A stretch of 64,000 nucleotides of DNA from Psettodes erumei (GCA_016785225.1 JAFBJZ010000379.1:242501-306500); one strand, 5' to 3'. Positions 1-12,439 are shown, counted from the stretch's first letter. The notes: a model not told the origin generated them from the letters alone. Numbers and translations are program-made.

Positions 1-489
1 GACAAATTCCACGCTTGAACTTCTCTGTCTGTAACGTTGAGGTTCTGCCTCTGTGGCCGGGTTCTGGAAAACCCCGTTTCACGCTAAATTAGCAGCTAGC
101 TCATGATCGCCCCGGCTGAAACTGAAGCAGCTCCAGCGCGAGCCGGGTCCAGAAATCTCAGAAATATCCAAGCGGTAAGGCATCATGTGTTCTGCGGTCG
201 GTGTTTTTTCTGCTCCTGTGCTCCCCCCCCCCGGAGGTTCGAGCGGTATTCTGGGACGCGTGGACCGCAGGATTGTATCTCCACGGGTCCTGCCGTGATT
301 TACGACACATTCTCCAGAACAATCCTGTGGTACCGTGGTCCCAGAATACAGCACAAGTGTCTGGAACAGAACCATTACTGTGGTCGTGAGACATTTTATC
401 ACCACGTCTTGGTGAAGCGGCGTCAAAGTTGTGTGTCTCTTCTGCCTCCTTGTGGCTGTTTGAACTGGGTCATGTGTTTGCTGAGTTTC

Positions 490-540
<51 letters not shown>

Positions 541-686
541 CAGTGAGAAACCTCTCCTGTGCTGATTGTCATTCACTTTGAGTTTTTAATTCCTCCGCAG
601 CTGCTTCACGTCGGCTCACGTCACTTTCTAAAGACGTGTATCGCAGCATGTGACCGACACCATATGTCCTGACACCCACAGCAACA

Positions 687-763
<77 letters not shown>

Positions 764-1857
764 CCAGGCCTCTGGTGTCGTCTCTGATAACCAGTAATTA
801 ATGATTAGCTGCTTCTCTCACAGCCTGGCATTGTTGTACTTTGGACATTAACACACTGAGCTGCTGTTAAAAACAAGACGTGACGACTTTTTCGTCTCAT
901 CATTTTTTTTTTTTTTTTTCTGGTCGTAATTGGCGCACTTCCTGATTTGCCTCCAAATTAGCATCGCGCTCTGTAACGAGAAGCGAAAGACTGCTAAAGG
1001 ACTAATTCGCTCAAACTGTCCACATCCATATTTCAGCTGAGGTTTGCGCGGCGCTTCGACACAAACCCGTCGCACTGCATTGTGCTGCTCGGGCTGCGGC
1101 AAACAGCTCGTGCAGCACGATGCCGTCGCACCGAGCCCCATGTTTACCTCATTAACGCTTGTCAGGTTCCTCTGTGGAAGACGACTCGCTGCCAGAGAGC
1201 AAGAAGAAAAACTGTAAAAAAAAAAAAAAAAAAGCAAACTGGAGGTAATGAGGCAGATATTAGACTTTTGGACCCGCGCTGCGGTCGTTTGGCCGTGAAG
1301 CGCTGGGTTTAAGCTGCAAAACAAGACGTTTGGGGAAATCTGCGGGGAGTTAAAGGAGCATACCGCTGTGTTTTCACCACAAATCACACGCACTTTGCAT
1401 TTTGTGCTGACCGTCTGCAAACGCACGCGGTGCCTGCGAGGAATCTGTTCTTCTTCTGCAGCTGCGCCGCGATTCGGTCAGAATTACATTAAAGTTGCAC
1501 CGTGATGCGTTCACGTGCTCGTTCGTTGTGCTGTGTTTTCACGTCTGCGCAGCATTAACCCGGGATTACATTTTTCATAACGTTATGGATATGAACGCAC
1601 ACCAGTAGATGAATGGGATCATTTCAAAAAAGCACCTTGAGTTGTTTTGTTTTACATCCAACTTTTCCAAAATTAGATTACAAATCAATAAATAAAAATC
1701 TAATTTTAGGGATTACAGGTTTATTGGCTACAGCTGCAGATTATTCTCGATTAATATTTTGAGTTTCCGTGTCACAAAGTGAACGTAATTTAATGGGATT
1801 GAACCATTAACAGAAAATTGCATTGGCGTTTAACTTGAATTTGTTGAAAAAGAGCGT
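1..1857. other. Intergenic, no gene seen
   Basis: No exon-like conserved coding segment is recognisable on either strand. The stretch holds two CA microsatellites (about 492-539 and 690-760), a T-run near 903-919, and AT-rich sequence toward 1560-1850. Open frames here are translations of the CA/TG tracts or short chance frames. Confidence 0.6.
690..760. repeat. (CA)n microsatellite, about 35 units
   Basis: Uninterrupted CA dinucleotides on the plus strand in intergenic DNA. It is the source of the Cys-Val and His-Thr repeat open frames around it. Confidence 0.95.
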
Positions 1858-1930
1858 CGCCCGAACAGGGACTTGAACCCTGGACCCTCAGATTAAAAGT
1901 CTGATGCTCTACCGACTGAGCTATCCGGGC
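1858..1930 (-). tRNA. tRNA-Lys (anticodon TTT)
   Basis: The reverse complement folds as a complete cloverleaf. The acceptor arm is GCCCGGA pairing with TTCGGGC, with one G-T pair. The D-arm is GCTC/GAGC. The anticodon stem is TCAGA/TCTGA around the loop CTTTTAA, giving anticodon TTT. The T-arm has the invariant TTCAAGT loop. The discriminator base is G at 1858. No intron and no encoded CCA are present, as expected for a eukaryotic tRNA gene. It stands alone, with no other tRNA in the window. The intact stems suggest a functional copy rather than a tRNA-derived SINE. Confidence 0.95.
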
Positions 1931-2179
1931 TCTTGCTAAGCTTCACAGTGGGTTCATATATAATCATATATATAATCATGTATGTGACGTATGTATATGA
2001 ACGTGTAGCATGTTGGGTAAAGTGAGGTCTGTCCAAATTAATTTTCATCACCATGATTTACTCGTTTGAGCAGATTAGTTGCAGAGGAGCGACGAGCGCA
2101 GGATGAGCAGCGCATTTTGGCTACAGCGGCAAATTGCGTCAATAACAACATCGAATAACGAGTCGAATCAAAGCGGAAA

Positions 2180-2486
2180 CGGTTAAAACGAGCGTCCAAC
2201 CGCCTCGGAACCAGAACACGCCGGTGTGAGTCCGCTGCTCCCCGCGGGGCGACCCCGTTTCCACCGCGTTACCCGTTCACGCTGCACGGCGCGCACGGAG
2301 CTCGTGCTCTGCTGCCACCTGGCGGCGGCGCCGCGCAGCGCAGCGCAGTGCCAGGCGCCTACGTCACGCCCGAACGCGGAAGTGGCGGAACAAAACAAAC
2401 AAAACGCGAGCGCGTGCGGGTGAATTCGCCGGTTTGTTCGTCAGCTGGGTGTTTTTTTTTAAATTTAATTGTGTCTGGATGTTTTT
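2180..2486 (+). promoter_or_regulatory. nek3: nek3 promoter / 5' region
   Basis: A CpG-dense stretch lies immediately upstream of the nek3 start. It contains a CRE-like TACGTCA (2360-2366), an ETS-like CGGAAGTG (2377-2384) and a CTCF-like element (2312-2325). No TATA box is seen. This is a typical CpG-island promoter composition; the motif calls are by eye. Confidence 0.5.
2312..2325 (-). promoter_or_regulatory. CTCF-like motif upstream of nek3
   Basis: On the minus strand this reads CCGCCAGGTGGCAG, close to the vertebrate CTCF core consensus. Binding is inferred only. Confidence 0.4.
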
Positions 2487-2610
2487 ATGGAGACGTACTC
2501 GCTGCTCGCGCTGCTCGGTGAGGGATCCTTCGGCCGCGCTCTGTTGGTCCGCGACAAGAGGAGCCAGGAGACATGTGTGCTGAAGGAGGTCCAGCTGCCC
2601 AGGTGTGTGT

Positions 2611-2650
<40 letters not shown>

Positions 2651-4951
2651 CACATCATGCTTGATAGACACTGGCGGTTTGTTTTTGAAACGCACCTGTA
2701 CTCATTTACCTGTACCGAGCCCTGCAGACTGGATGTGGGTCCAGTGTTAAATTCTGGTGTTGGATGTGTGTGAGGTGTTGGCGCCGGTCCGGTCACCTTC
2801 CCCTCTTTTGTGCGTGACAACAAAAATGTGTTTGCATCTTTGCAGAGCCGGTCCAAACGCGAGGATCCGAGGAGAGAAGCCGTCCTGCTGTCCCGAATGA
2901 AACACCCCAACATCGTGGCCTTCAGGGAGGCCTTCGAAGGTAAGCGGGGTTTGGATCCCTGGTTCCGTCCGGTTCTGACGGTCTGGACTGCAGCTTTGTG
3001 CCTGTGTGCTCCGCCCAGCTGACGGCCTCCTGTGTATCGTCATGGAGTTCTGCGGCGGAGGAGATCTGCTGCAGAGGATCGCCGCGCACTTCAGCGTCGA
3101 TGACGTAGGGCAGCCCGCGGCCGATCGCGCAATCGCACGTCACGTTTTATTACGTTTTATTCATTTATTGTTTTTCCTCCTCAGATCTTGAGGTGGTTTG
3201 CTCAGATGTGCGCCGGCGCAAACCACATCCACGACAAACGGGTTCTACACCGAGATCTGAAGTCCAAGGTGCGGCCTTCTCCTCAGCTGCGGCCCAGCAC
3301 GTTACGTTTGTGCGATGTCATGGTTTCCTCATTCTCGCCTTCCTGTCCCGTCAGAACATTTTCCTGACGGACGACGGGACGATCAAGCTCGGCGACTTCG
3401 GCTCGGCGTGCGTCCTGAACAGGTGCGGCGGCTGAATTCGAAGCAGTTTCTTTTTTTCTTTTAAATTCAGATTTTCACATTTTCGCTCCTCGTCGTCCGC
3501 AGCTCGAAGGCGTTCGCTCAGTCTTACGTCGGGACGCCTTATTACGTGGCGCCGGAGATCTGGGACAACAAACCGTACAACAACAAGAGGTGTGTGTGTG
3601 TCCACGTCTGCCCGGCGGCGGCGGCGGCGGCGACATCACCGAGCTCACGCCAGCTCACCGCTTCTTTCTGTTTGTGCGTTCTGCAGCGACGTGTGGTCTC
3701 TGGGCTGCGTCCTCTACGAGCTCTGCGCCCTGCGCCACCCGGTAACCACGCCCCCCCCTCACCAGCGCCGCCGCAGGCCCCGCCTCCTCGCTCCTCACGC
3801 CTCCCTCTCGTGTCCAGTTCCAGGCGCCCAGCTGGAAGAGCCTGATCCTGAAGGTGTGCCGCGGCGCCTACCCCCCGCTCCCCGCCCACCTGCCCTACGA
3901 GCTGCGCCACCTCGTCAGGCAGATGTTCAAGACGAACCCCGGAGACCGGCCGTCCCTGAGCACCATCCTGTCCTCTCACCGGGTGTCCAGGCTCCTGCGG
4001 CCGCACGTGACCCCCCAGGTGAGAGAGCACCCCCCACCCCCCCCCACAGGTGAGCCAGCTCAGGTGTGATTTACTTTGGTTCGGTTCCAGGTGGCGGAGG
4101 CGGGGGGGCGGCGCACGGGCCGCTGGGACAGGGAGGAGGGGACGAAGGTGGCTGATCTGCTGGGACGGAGGAGCTTAATCCAAACCTCAACGTTTGAAGG
4201 TGGGGGGGGTCAAAGTTCACGGTGACATCACGGAGTACAGGAAGTGACGTTTTCAAACCAAAATCAGAACCCCTCCCCCCCTCCCCCCCTGCAGGCCCAG
4301 AGTCTTACGAGGGTCCCCGTGAACCCGGCCGTCGAAAGCAGTGGGCCACGTCGCCGTCGGACTCCGTGCTGCAGGTTCTGGCCCGGTCCGACACCACGGC
4401 ACCACCGGGGGGTTCTGCTCGCGAAAGTACGACAGCGCCGCCAACTTTTTCATTTCCCGTTTGAGGAACGAGCGTCTGAGAGTTTTTGGGGGTTTTTTCC
4501 AGGTTCTGAGGAGGAGCCGGAGGACGGCGGGCAGAGGAGGCGGTGGGAGAAGGATCCTCCCGAGCGGCTCCTCAGGCTGCTGGAGCAGGCCCGGCTGAAC
4601 AGAACCTTCAGCACCTTTCTAATACGCAGAGGAGGTGTGTGGAGGAAAAACCCAAAGTCCTGCCACGTACGGAACCACAAACTGTCCGGTACGGGTCACG
4701 TGACGCTCGTTTCCACCCGCAGGCGACGACCCGCTGATCGGACCGCTCTCCGGGCCGGGGGCCGACGACACAGACGGTCCCGAGCCGGAGGTTCCGTTGG
4801 ACCGGGACCGGCTGGAGCCGCGCTCCGACGACGAGGACACGTGAGTTTCTCCACGGGATTTTATTTTTGTCACCGTCTGATTCGTGTGTTTGTCACACAT
4901 GGCGCCCTGCGTGGGTTGGGTCGTGTGTGGAGGCGGGTTCTGCTGGACACT

Positions 4952-5026
<75 letters not shown>

Positions 5027-5134
5027 TGTGTGCGTGTGTGTGACCCGTGCGCCTCCTCTCCTCACAGAGACTTTGAGGAGGACTCGCCGTGCGACTGGAT
5101 CGATGAAGTCGAAAGAATGATGTCAGAACACTGA
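2487..5134 (+). CDS. nek3: NIMA-related kinase 3 (NEK3), 13 exons
   Basis: Serine/threonine kinase of the NEK family; mammalian NEK3 is a cytoplasmic kinase tied to prolactin-receptor/VAV signalling and microtubule acetylation. Exons, all GT-AG: 2487-2602, 2848-2939, 3019-3104, 3185-3268, 3355-3422, 3503-3589, 3687-3741, 3818-4018, 4091-4199, 4295-4426, 4503-4634, 4723-4840, 5068-5134. They give a frame of 448 aa (human about 506). Kinase features: glycine loop GEGSFG (11-16), Lys33, HRD at 120-122, DFG at 140-142, APE at 165-167. The C-terminal tail has two RKQW / RRWEK-type repeats and the acidic LEPRSDDEDTDFEED segment typical of NEK3, which separates it from NEK1, 4 and 5. Exon 2 must use the second AG of a CAGAG acceptor to keep frame. 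A CA tract starts within about 10 nt of the exon 1 donor, and a long TG tract ends just before exon 13. The 5' UTR was not defined. Confidence 0.93.
4954..5042. repeat. (TG)n microsatellite in nek3 intron 12
   Basis: TG repeat of about 88 bp with a GAG/GCG interruption near its right end. It fills most of the last nek3 intron and ends about 25 nt before the acceptor of exon 13. Confidence 0.95.
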
Positions 5135-5253
5135 GACCGGTTCCGGTTCGGATGGAGGAGGTCCAGTTTAAAGTCCGGCCGAGCTCAGACCCGGTGACAC
5201 AGTGAGGTTGTTTTTTTTTTTTTATTGGTCGTTTGTTTGAAGCTGACGCTTCG

Positions 5254-5269
5254 CCACCAGGTGGCGCTG
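5254..5269 (+). promoter_or_regulatory. CTCF-like motif downstream of nek3
   Basis: CCACCAGGTGGCGCTG is very close to the canonical CTCF core (CCACCAGGGGGCGCT). It lies 120 bp past the nek3 stop. Together with the reversed motif at 2312 it brackets the gene. Occupancy is inferred. Confidence 0.45.
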
Positions 5270-5679
5270 AGAGCTGAACCTCTGCAGAGTTCTGGTTCAG
5301 ACCGACGGAGCGAGCGCTTACGTGTGAACTTCACAAACCGCGCTCTGGGCCGTCGGCGCCGCCGAGACCCGAACCCGTCATCTCCGTCCCGCCAAATTAA
5401 AAGGATGAAATGCGAGCGGACAATAGCGGGACCGGGGGGCGGAACCTCGCCCGACGTCGACGGTTTGGGCTCAGCAGGACGCAGATACGACGAAACCGCG
5501 GCTGGTGCCGGCCGCGGACGGATCGGGTCGGAACATATCGGCACGCCGTGGGTTCTATGGAGGAAGTTCAGCCCTTATCTCCACCTCACACTGAACTCCA
5601 GACTCCCGCCTTTTCACTTCCTGTGTTTCCCTCCACGTTCATGTGCAGGAAAGATCCAGTTGTGTGTCCTTGTGATGGG

Positions 5680-5746
<67 letters not shown>

Positions 5747-6487
5747 TCTGTTTCATGTTCGCGGTTTATTTTGTCGAGGAAATGAAACGTGTTTTGAAAC
5801 TCGACCCTTGGTGTGAATGTTCGGCGACGAATAATCGCACAAGAAGACGCGACAATAAATTGTGTGAAGCTCCACAAACGTCCGTGTTCAGCGTTTCCTG
5901 TGCGTGTTCGTGTCGAGGCGCTCGAACAAAAGAAGAAGAAGAAAAAACCAAAAAGTCCTGACGGGGGAGAACAGAGCGGGGGCTTCCTCCCGCAGGAAGG
6001 ATGTGAAGTCGCGTCTGCTGTATCTCAGCTGTAAACGGGTCCGCGCAGAACTTTCTTGCCGCGTGCCGACGGCGCCGGGGGGTCGCGGGGTCGAAGCCGA
6101 AGCAGAACTTTTATATAGAACCGCCACGCTTCGGGTCGCAGCTCACACCACCCCCCCGTATCGCACCGGCGGCCTTCGGTTCTGGGAAACCCGCGGGCCA
6201 AGCAGCTTCTGCCGTTGCCGTCTTTGTTTTGACGCTCGCGGCTCAGGAAGAGTTCTGCAGATGCACCCTGACCCGGCGGCTCTGGTGCAAACACTTTCAC
6301 TGAGGGTGGTGGTGTGTGAGTGTGGGTGTGGGTGGGGGTTCTAGCGGATGGTTCTGGTTTCTCCGCCCAGAACCGCACATGAAGAAACACAAGGCAGGTG
6401 TGACTCCGGCGGCGAAGAGAAGTGTTTCCTGTTCGGCCTCTCTCTCCTGCTGCTATAAATACACCAGCCCCATTGTCTCCAGTCGGA

Positions 6488-6535
<48 letters not shown>

Positions 6536-6931
6536 TGGTGGGGGGGGGCTGTTAAATTGAGATGATGTGGATCAGCCATTTGTGGTTTTAAAAATATCGC
6601 CATTGTTCGCGGCTCGCACGCCCGGCAGCTCGTGATGGTCCAGCTCCGCCCCCCCCCCACACACACACACACACACACACCACACACACACACACACCCC
6701 GTCCTTCCTCAGAGCCAATAATAGATCAATAAGTGTCAGCAGAGACTTCTTCCATGGATCCACTCTTTAGTCTCGGGTTCAGCTGTGTTGTGTTGTTGTT
6801 GTTGTTGTTGTCGTGATGAAAATGACACAGATTGATTCAGGCCTTGAAATGCTGTTTCCCCGTTAAACCCCTCGGCCCCGTGATTCTGTGTCTGTATCTC
6901 AGATGCACGACTTCAAAGGAGAAGCAACAAT

Positions 6932-6938
6932 CTGTGTG

Positions 6939-6970
<32 letters not shown>

Positions 6971-6984
6971 CGTGTGTGTGCGTG

Positions 6985-7020
<36 letters not shown>
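6932..7020. repeat. (TG)n microsatellite, interrupted
   Basis: About 88 bp of TG with regularly placed CG interruptions (TGTGCGTGTG), suggesting an older tract with substitutions. Confidence 0.9.
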
Positions 7021-7132
7021 ATGTGCTGAAGGGACCATACATGCAGCAATTATGTTTCCTGTTTTGGACCACTTTTCGCTTGGACTTGTCCCGGTTTGCC
7101 TGAAGTTCAGTCTGCCTGTGTCACAGGGGGAG

Positions 7133-7233
<101 letters not shown>

Positions 7234-7373
7234 AGAGGGGGGGCTAATCCTCTGCTCTGGTTTTGTTTGGGTAATGAATCCTGATGTGTCCCGGGCCCGG
7301 CGGTACCACTCGTCCAGGTCTTATCTGCCAGCGGGCTAATTGTGTGGTTTGTTCTGGAGCCGGTGCAGATAAC

Positions 7374-7417
<44 letters not shown>

Positions 7418-8098
7418 CGGGGGGGGGGGGCTCTGGTGAGCTGTGCCCCTCCCACACTGAGGCGACGGTTACAAGTTGTTCTTCAGGAAGGAGATTGTTT
7501 TTTGAAACAGGAACTTCCAGAGTAAACAACAGAGATTATTAAATTATTCAGAGTCCTGGTTCGGAACCAGGGCTGTGGGTCAAAGGAACCCGGGTTCTGC
7601 CGAGGAAGACGAGGAGCAGAAGAAGCGGGAACGGGTTTCCTGCGGCCTGCGGAAATTCCTCGTGGGGGAAAACGCCGCCGACCTTTGACCCGTGAGCTTT
7701 CATGTGCGTCCGTGCCGCGGGCTGCGTTCTGCTCGTTTTGTTTACGAGCCCGCGGCGCGAGAGGGGCCCGGCCCGGCCCGGCCCGGCCCGCTGATCCCGC
7801 CCAGCGCTGGGTTCAGCAGAACCTCAGCCGGGAACTTCCGCGTCTCGTCACGGGGTTTCGGTTTCAACTTTATTAACACGCAGCTGCGGCGAACAGAGGA
7901 GGTTTTAACACTGGACGTTTGTGGCCGTTCTGGGTTCTGACCCGGTGACCTCTGGTGTGGTACCGGGGCGCCGACCTCTGTGGTCGAAGCCGGGCGGAAC
8001 GACGGCGTCTGATTGGACGTGATTTAAAAAAAAAAAAAAAAAACAGACCGTCCCATCAGGTGGGACGACTGGACACGCTGCTGCGTCTCACGTGTCCA

Positions 8099-8203
<105 letters not shown>

Positions 8204-8330
8204 AAACATGTGAGTCTTTTCTGGAATTCCCAGCAGGATTCACAGAACTGATAACCGTCGCACACATGTCATGCTCTCATGCTGGGACCTGTGGCTTCTC
8301 GGTTTGACGACACTGCCCCCCCCACCTCCA

Positions 8331-8391
<61 letters not shown>

Positions 8392-8500
8392 ACACATTGT
8401 TCTTGATTACAATCACACTTTTCTCACTTTCAGCCTCAGACAATTTTCCAACTATCCCATATCAGATCTGTGCAAAGGTTCACGGCTGTTATACTAACGT

Positions 8501-8552
<52 letters not shown>

Positions 8553-10173
8553 AAACACACTGAGGGAACTTCAAAGAGGTCCACTGGAGGAGGGCGAAGG
8601 CCTGACCCCGCCGTGTTTTCGTCTCCGCTCGCTCTGACGACGTCTCGGACTCGACGCGGCGCCCGTTTTCTCCGTGACCTCGGCCGCCGCTTCACGTGTT
8701 CGCAAACGAAGCGGAGGGGAAAAAAAAAAAAACGAGAAGGACGTGTGCGATGCGGAGGAGAGCGGCGGCGTCTGTGTTTTCTCACCGCACGGCATGCTGG
8801 GAGACGACAGGCCCGGCTGATTAGATAGAGGAGCCTGCTGGGCTCACGTGAGGCCGGGGGGTCCGACAGAGCGTGAAACTTCAGGTTCTGGGTCCGGTTC
8901 TGAATAGATGTGGAAACATTCATCAGTCACATTCTGATTAAACGGCCATTTCCTGTCTTGGCTATGACCTTTGACCCAGATTAGCACAGCCGTGACCTGC
9001 TGCCGATCTGACACAGAACCCGAACTCGATCAAAGACGGGCGAAGACGGGCTGGGGCCGTCTGAGCGGACCGGAACCGCCGCCGCCCCGGTGTCAGATTG
9101 CCCCGTGTTTGTTTTCACAAGAGCCCCCGTACCCGGCGCTGTGGGCGGGGCGCAAGCAAAGAGCTGCCGACTGACTCTCAGGTTATGTCAATAAAGTTTC
9201 CAGTCGGGCATGTGCTTTGTGTTAGCGGCTCTCACGCTGCCGCCACGTCACCGGTCCGGGACAGACGTGTCACATGTGTCACATGTGCCGATTCCCACAA
9301 ACGCCACTTTCAACCTAGTTTTTTTTTTAATAAAGCAGCGATTCAGAAAATGACGTCACGCCAGGCGTCCTGAGTCACTGAGTTTATTTTTAACGATGAA
9401 TATTTATATTAAAAAATATTTTCAAGATTTTTTTTGTCATTTTTTAAACCCTGGTGCCTTTTTTCACGCCGTTATAACACGTTAAAGCTTTTTTTAAAAT
9501 TATTTTTAACTAATTTTATCCAATGACGTGAGTATAAAAAATGATTCTAAAATTTTCTCTATGTTTTATATTTTTAAGCTTCTATTTTTAAGACCCGTCG
9601 CCGTTTCGGTCCGGGGCCTGACGCCGTTTACTCGCGCGTTTACTCGAGCGCGTTTGACTTCCCCTTTACCATCGACGGTTGCCACACAGGAAGCTGGCGC
9701 CCCCTCGGCGAGCGTCAGACTTTTTTACTTCCACTTCTCTGCCTCTGCCGCGGTTCTGCTCAGCATTTCCAACGAAACTGACTTCAAACAGTGCACGACT
9801 TTTATTTACGAGTGCTGGAAACACACGTCAGTGCATTTAATGGCAGTTACACTTAATTAATTCACAATTAAAACAAAAAAAACACAGCTCTGCACGATTT
9901 CTAGCACAGTGTAACTTTAATTTAACGGACGCTGTCGTGAAGTCGGCGCCGGAGTTCAGATATAAAGGCACGTTCAGTCACCGTCAACAGTTTCCACAGG
10001 AGACGGGAAATGAAGACGTCGTAATAAATAAATCCACGGACGAGCAGAGAGTCAGTGAAGGTCCAAACGTTCGCCCTGAGATGAATATCAGATAATACTG
10101 TTTTGGTTTTTTTGGCAGGTTCTTCACGAAGCGCTCCAAAAAAAACAAAATAAAGTTCTTCCATGTGCCTCCG

Positions 10174-11230
10174 TCACACTGAAGACTCGTTGTGTAAGAC
10201 CTTGGCCTTCAGGTTCCTCAGGTTCTCCTGCAGGTTGGAGCTGGACTCCGACCCCAGCGCCTCGGAGAACTTGGCGTCGTACGCGACGGCCGGCCGTGGA
10301 CTTCCTCTTGATGGAGTTCTGGATGGTCTCCGAGGTGAAGTAGTAAATGATGGGGTCGAAGCAGCAGTTGGAGACGGCGATGCAGAGGGCCACCGGGTAG
10401 ATGGTGCGCACCACGGACTCCACCGAGCAGCCCTTCAGGGTCTGGGTGCGGACCAGCGAGTAGAAGACCAGGTTGACGTTGTAGGGGATGAAGCAGAAGC
10501 AGAAGATGAAGAGGTGCACGACGATCATCCGCAGGATCTTGGTCTTGTTCAGCTCGCCGCCGTGACTGACGGCGCGCGGCCGCCGCAGCGTCTGCAGCAC
10601 CATGACGGAGCAGCACACGTTGAGCAGCAGCGGGATGATGAAGCCCACCGTCTCGATGAAGATCACCACCTTGGACAGGTGAGCCTTCCACTGCTTGGAC
10701 GAGAAGTTCTCGAAGCAGAAGGTGGCGTTGGTCTTGCCCTCCTGGGACGTGGTCTCCAGCATGAAGCCCGTGGGGAGGCTGCCGGACAGCACCAGCGCCC
10801 ACACGGCGGCGCACACGATCCTGGCGTTGCGCTTGGTCCGGAGCGCGCGCGAGCGGAACGGGTACACGATGGCCAGGAAGCGGTCGACGCTGATGCAGGT
10901 GAGGAAGAGGATGCTGCCGTACATGTTGGTGTAGAAGAGCGAGACGGAGACCTTGCACAGCGTCACGCCGAACGGCCAGCTGCGGTTGATGAAGTAGAAG
11001 ACGCGCAGCGGCAGCGTGAAGACGAAGAGCAGGTCGGACACCACCAGGTTCATCATGTAGGTGGTGGTCTCGTTCCTCAGCTTCAGCGAGCAGACGAAGA
11101 TGTACATGGCCACCACGTTGGTGACGAGCCCCACCACGAACACGGCGCTGAACGCCGCGCTGTACAGCGGGTACTTGAACTCGTCCGTCTTGTTGCAGGT
11201 GGAGGCGTTCGCCCAGACGTTCGCCGCCAT
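10174..11230 (-). CDS. lpar6: Lysophosphatidic acid receptor 6 (LPAR6/P2RY5), apparent 1-bp frameshift
   Basis: Single-exon class A GPCR that binds lysophosphatidic acid; mammalian LPAR6 couples to G12/13 at the plasma membrane. The start at 11230 gives a short N-terminus with the NAS and NKT sequons. Seven hydrophobic segments follow. Visible motifs are NETTTYMMNLVVSDLLF (end of ICL1/TM2), SVDRFLAIVYPF at the end of TM3 (DRF in place of DRY), FCFCFIPYNVNL in TM6 and NCCFDPIIYYF in TM7. The frame stays open to the residues KRKSTAGRR, then runs into a non-homologous tail ending at 10124. One base over, a conserved family tail reads KFSEALGSE...LRNLKAKVLHNESSV and stops at 10174-10176. A single extra base in the GC-rich stretch about 10286-10297 therefore explains the break. 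Corrected length is about 351 aa (human 344). A 1-bp assembly error is most likely; a real frameshift allele is possible. Confidence 0.92.
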
Positions 11231-11295
11231 CGGGCCGGTTGAAGCGAGGGGCGGCGTGGACCGGGAGTGGGAGGCGGAGCGTCGCGGGTGGAGGC

Positions 11296-11307
11296 TTTTT
11301 ATATATG
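11296..11307 (-). promoter_or_regulatory. lpar6: TATA box of lpar6
   Basis: The minus strand reads TATATAAAAAG about 65 nt upstream of the lpar6 start codon. This would give a 5' UTR of roughly 35-40 nt and fits a single-exon gene with its own compact promoter. Confidence 0.6.
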
Positions 11308-11612
11308 TCGAGAAGAACCCACCGTGAGTCGCTCGGTCCGCGTCACATGATCCAGACGAGTCCCCCCCACGCGTCTTCAGTTATTTTGGGGGGAACTTCA
11401 TGCTGGACACCCCCCCCCCTCCTACAGAGGACGGAGACTCAGGCTGGCGTGACCTCCACCCTCCTCCTCCTCCTCCTCCCGGTGGTGTCTCTCCAACCGG
11501 GCTTCACCCCCCCAAGTCGCAGCTTTACTCACTCAGATAAATCCAGAAGTAGCACCCCCTCCCTTTTCGCTCAGGAAGTGCCCGACCGCCGCCGGCGTGT
11601 TGGAGTCCATGG

Positions 11613-11710
11613 CGCTCCGGTCCAGTCCTCTAGGGTCCAGCTCGGGTCCGATCCTCTAGGGTCCAGCTCGGGTCCGGTCCTGTAGGTCCAGCTCGGGTCC
11701 AGCTCCTCAC
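11613..11710. repeat. Minisatellite, about 26-bp unit, about 3 copies
   Basis: The unit is built around CTAGGGTCCAGCTCGGGTCC. Three tandem copies differ by a few substitutions and small indels. It lies about 400 bp upstream of lpar6. Confidence 0.8.
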
Positions 11711-12368
11711 AAAGTGCTGACACCGCACACGGCGCAGGACGTAGAAGAAGTGAAGCCGGAGCTGGAGCCCCCCCCCTCCCCTCTCTGAGTGTCACAATGT
11801 GAGGGTGTTTGTTGCAGAGTCTGTTTCCTGCCCCCCCCTCCTCTTCCTCTCCTCCTCCTCCTCCTCTTCTTCTGTCTTTCTCTCTCTCTCTCTCTGGGCC
11901 TCGGGGGTTCTGCTCCGCCGGGTCCGTCCTCGGGTCCGTCTCTCTCTCCTTTGTGCTCACGCGGCCGCAGCCGGGGTTTTTTTGTAGTCGAAGAGGAGCA
12001 GCAGCTGCCGTGACTCCTCCTCCTCCTCCTCCTCCTCCTCCTCCCTCCTGCAGCCCGGCTCCTCCCACCCCTTTGTCTGCTCCTGCAGATGGAGGAGCAG
12101 TGAGGGAACTTCACCCAGACTTTTTTTTTTTTATCAGATTTGATGAAAACACGGAAACGCGTCACTACTTTGCTTTTTAACTCCAGTTATCAGTCGAACC
12201 AATCGCAGCGATGTCGTGATTTATACAGATTTGACGGCGCTTGTTTTGTAACAAAGACGGTTTGACTTTTTTTTTTTTTTTTTTTCTCAATGTGGTCGAA
12301 GCACTGCCGCCGACTCGAGGTCAGAAGTGCCCGAGAAGGTCGAGAAACAGCCCCGAGGTTGGGGGGGT

Positions 12369-12370
<2 letters not shown>

Positions 12371-12418
<48 letters not shown>

Positions 12419-12439
12419 TGTATGTGTGTGTGTGTGTGT
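12371..12439. repeat. (TG)n microsatellite
   Basis: TG repeat of about 68 bp with one GAGTGTATG interruption, in the lpar6-rcbtb2 spacer. Confidence 0.9.

Noticed and set aside
10163..11242. 359-codon plus-strand open frame opposite lpar6
   Set aside because: It is the antisense of a GC-rich GPCR exon; its composition (Asp, Glu, His, Gly, Val rich) and lack of homology mark it as a shadow.
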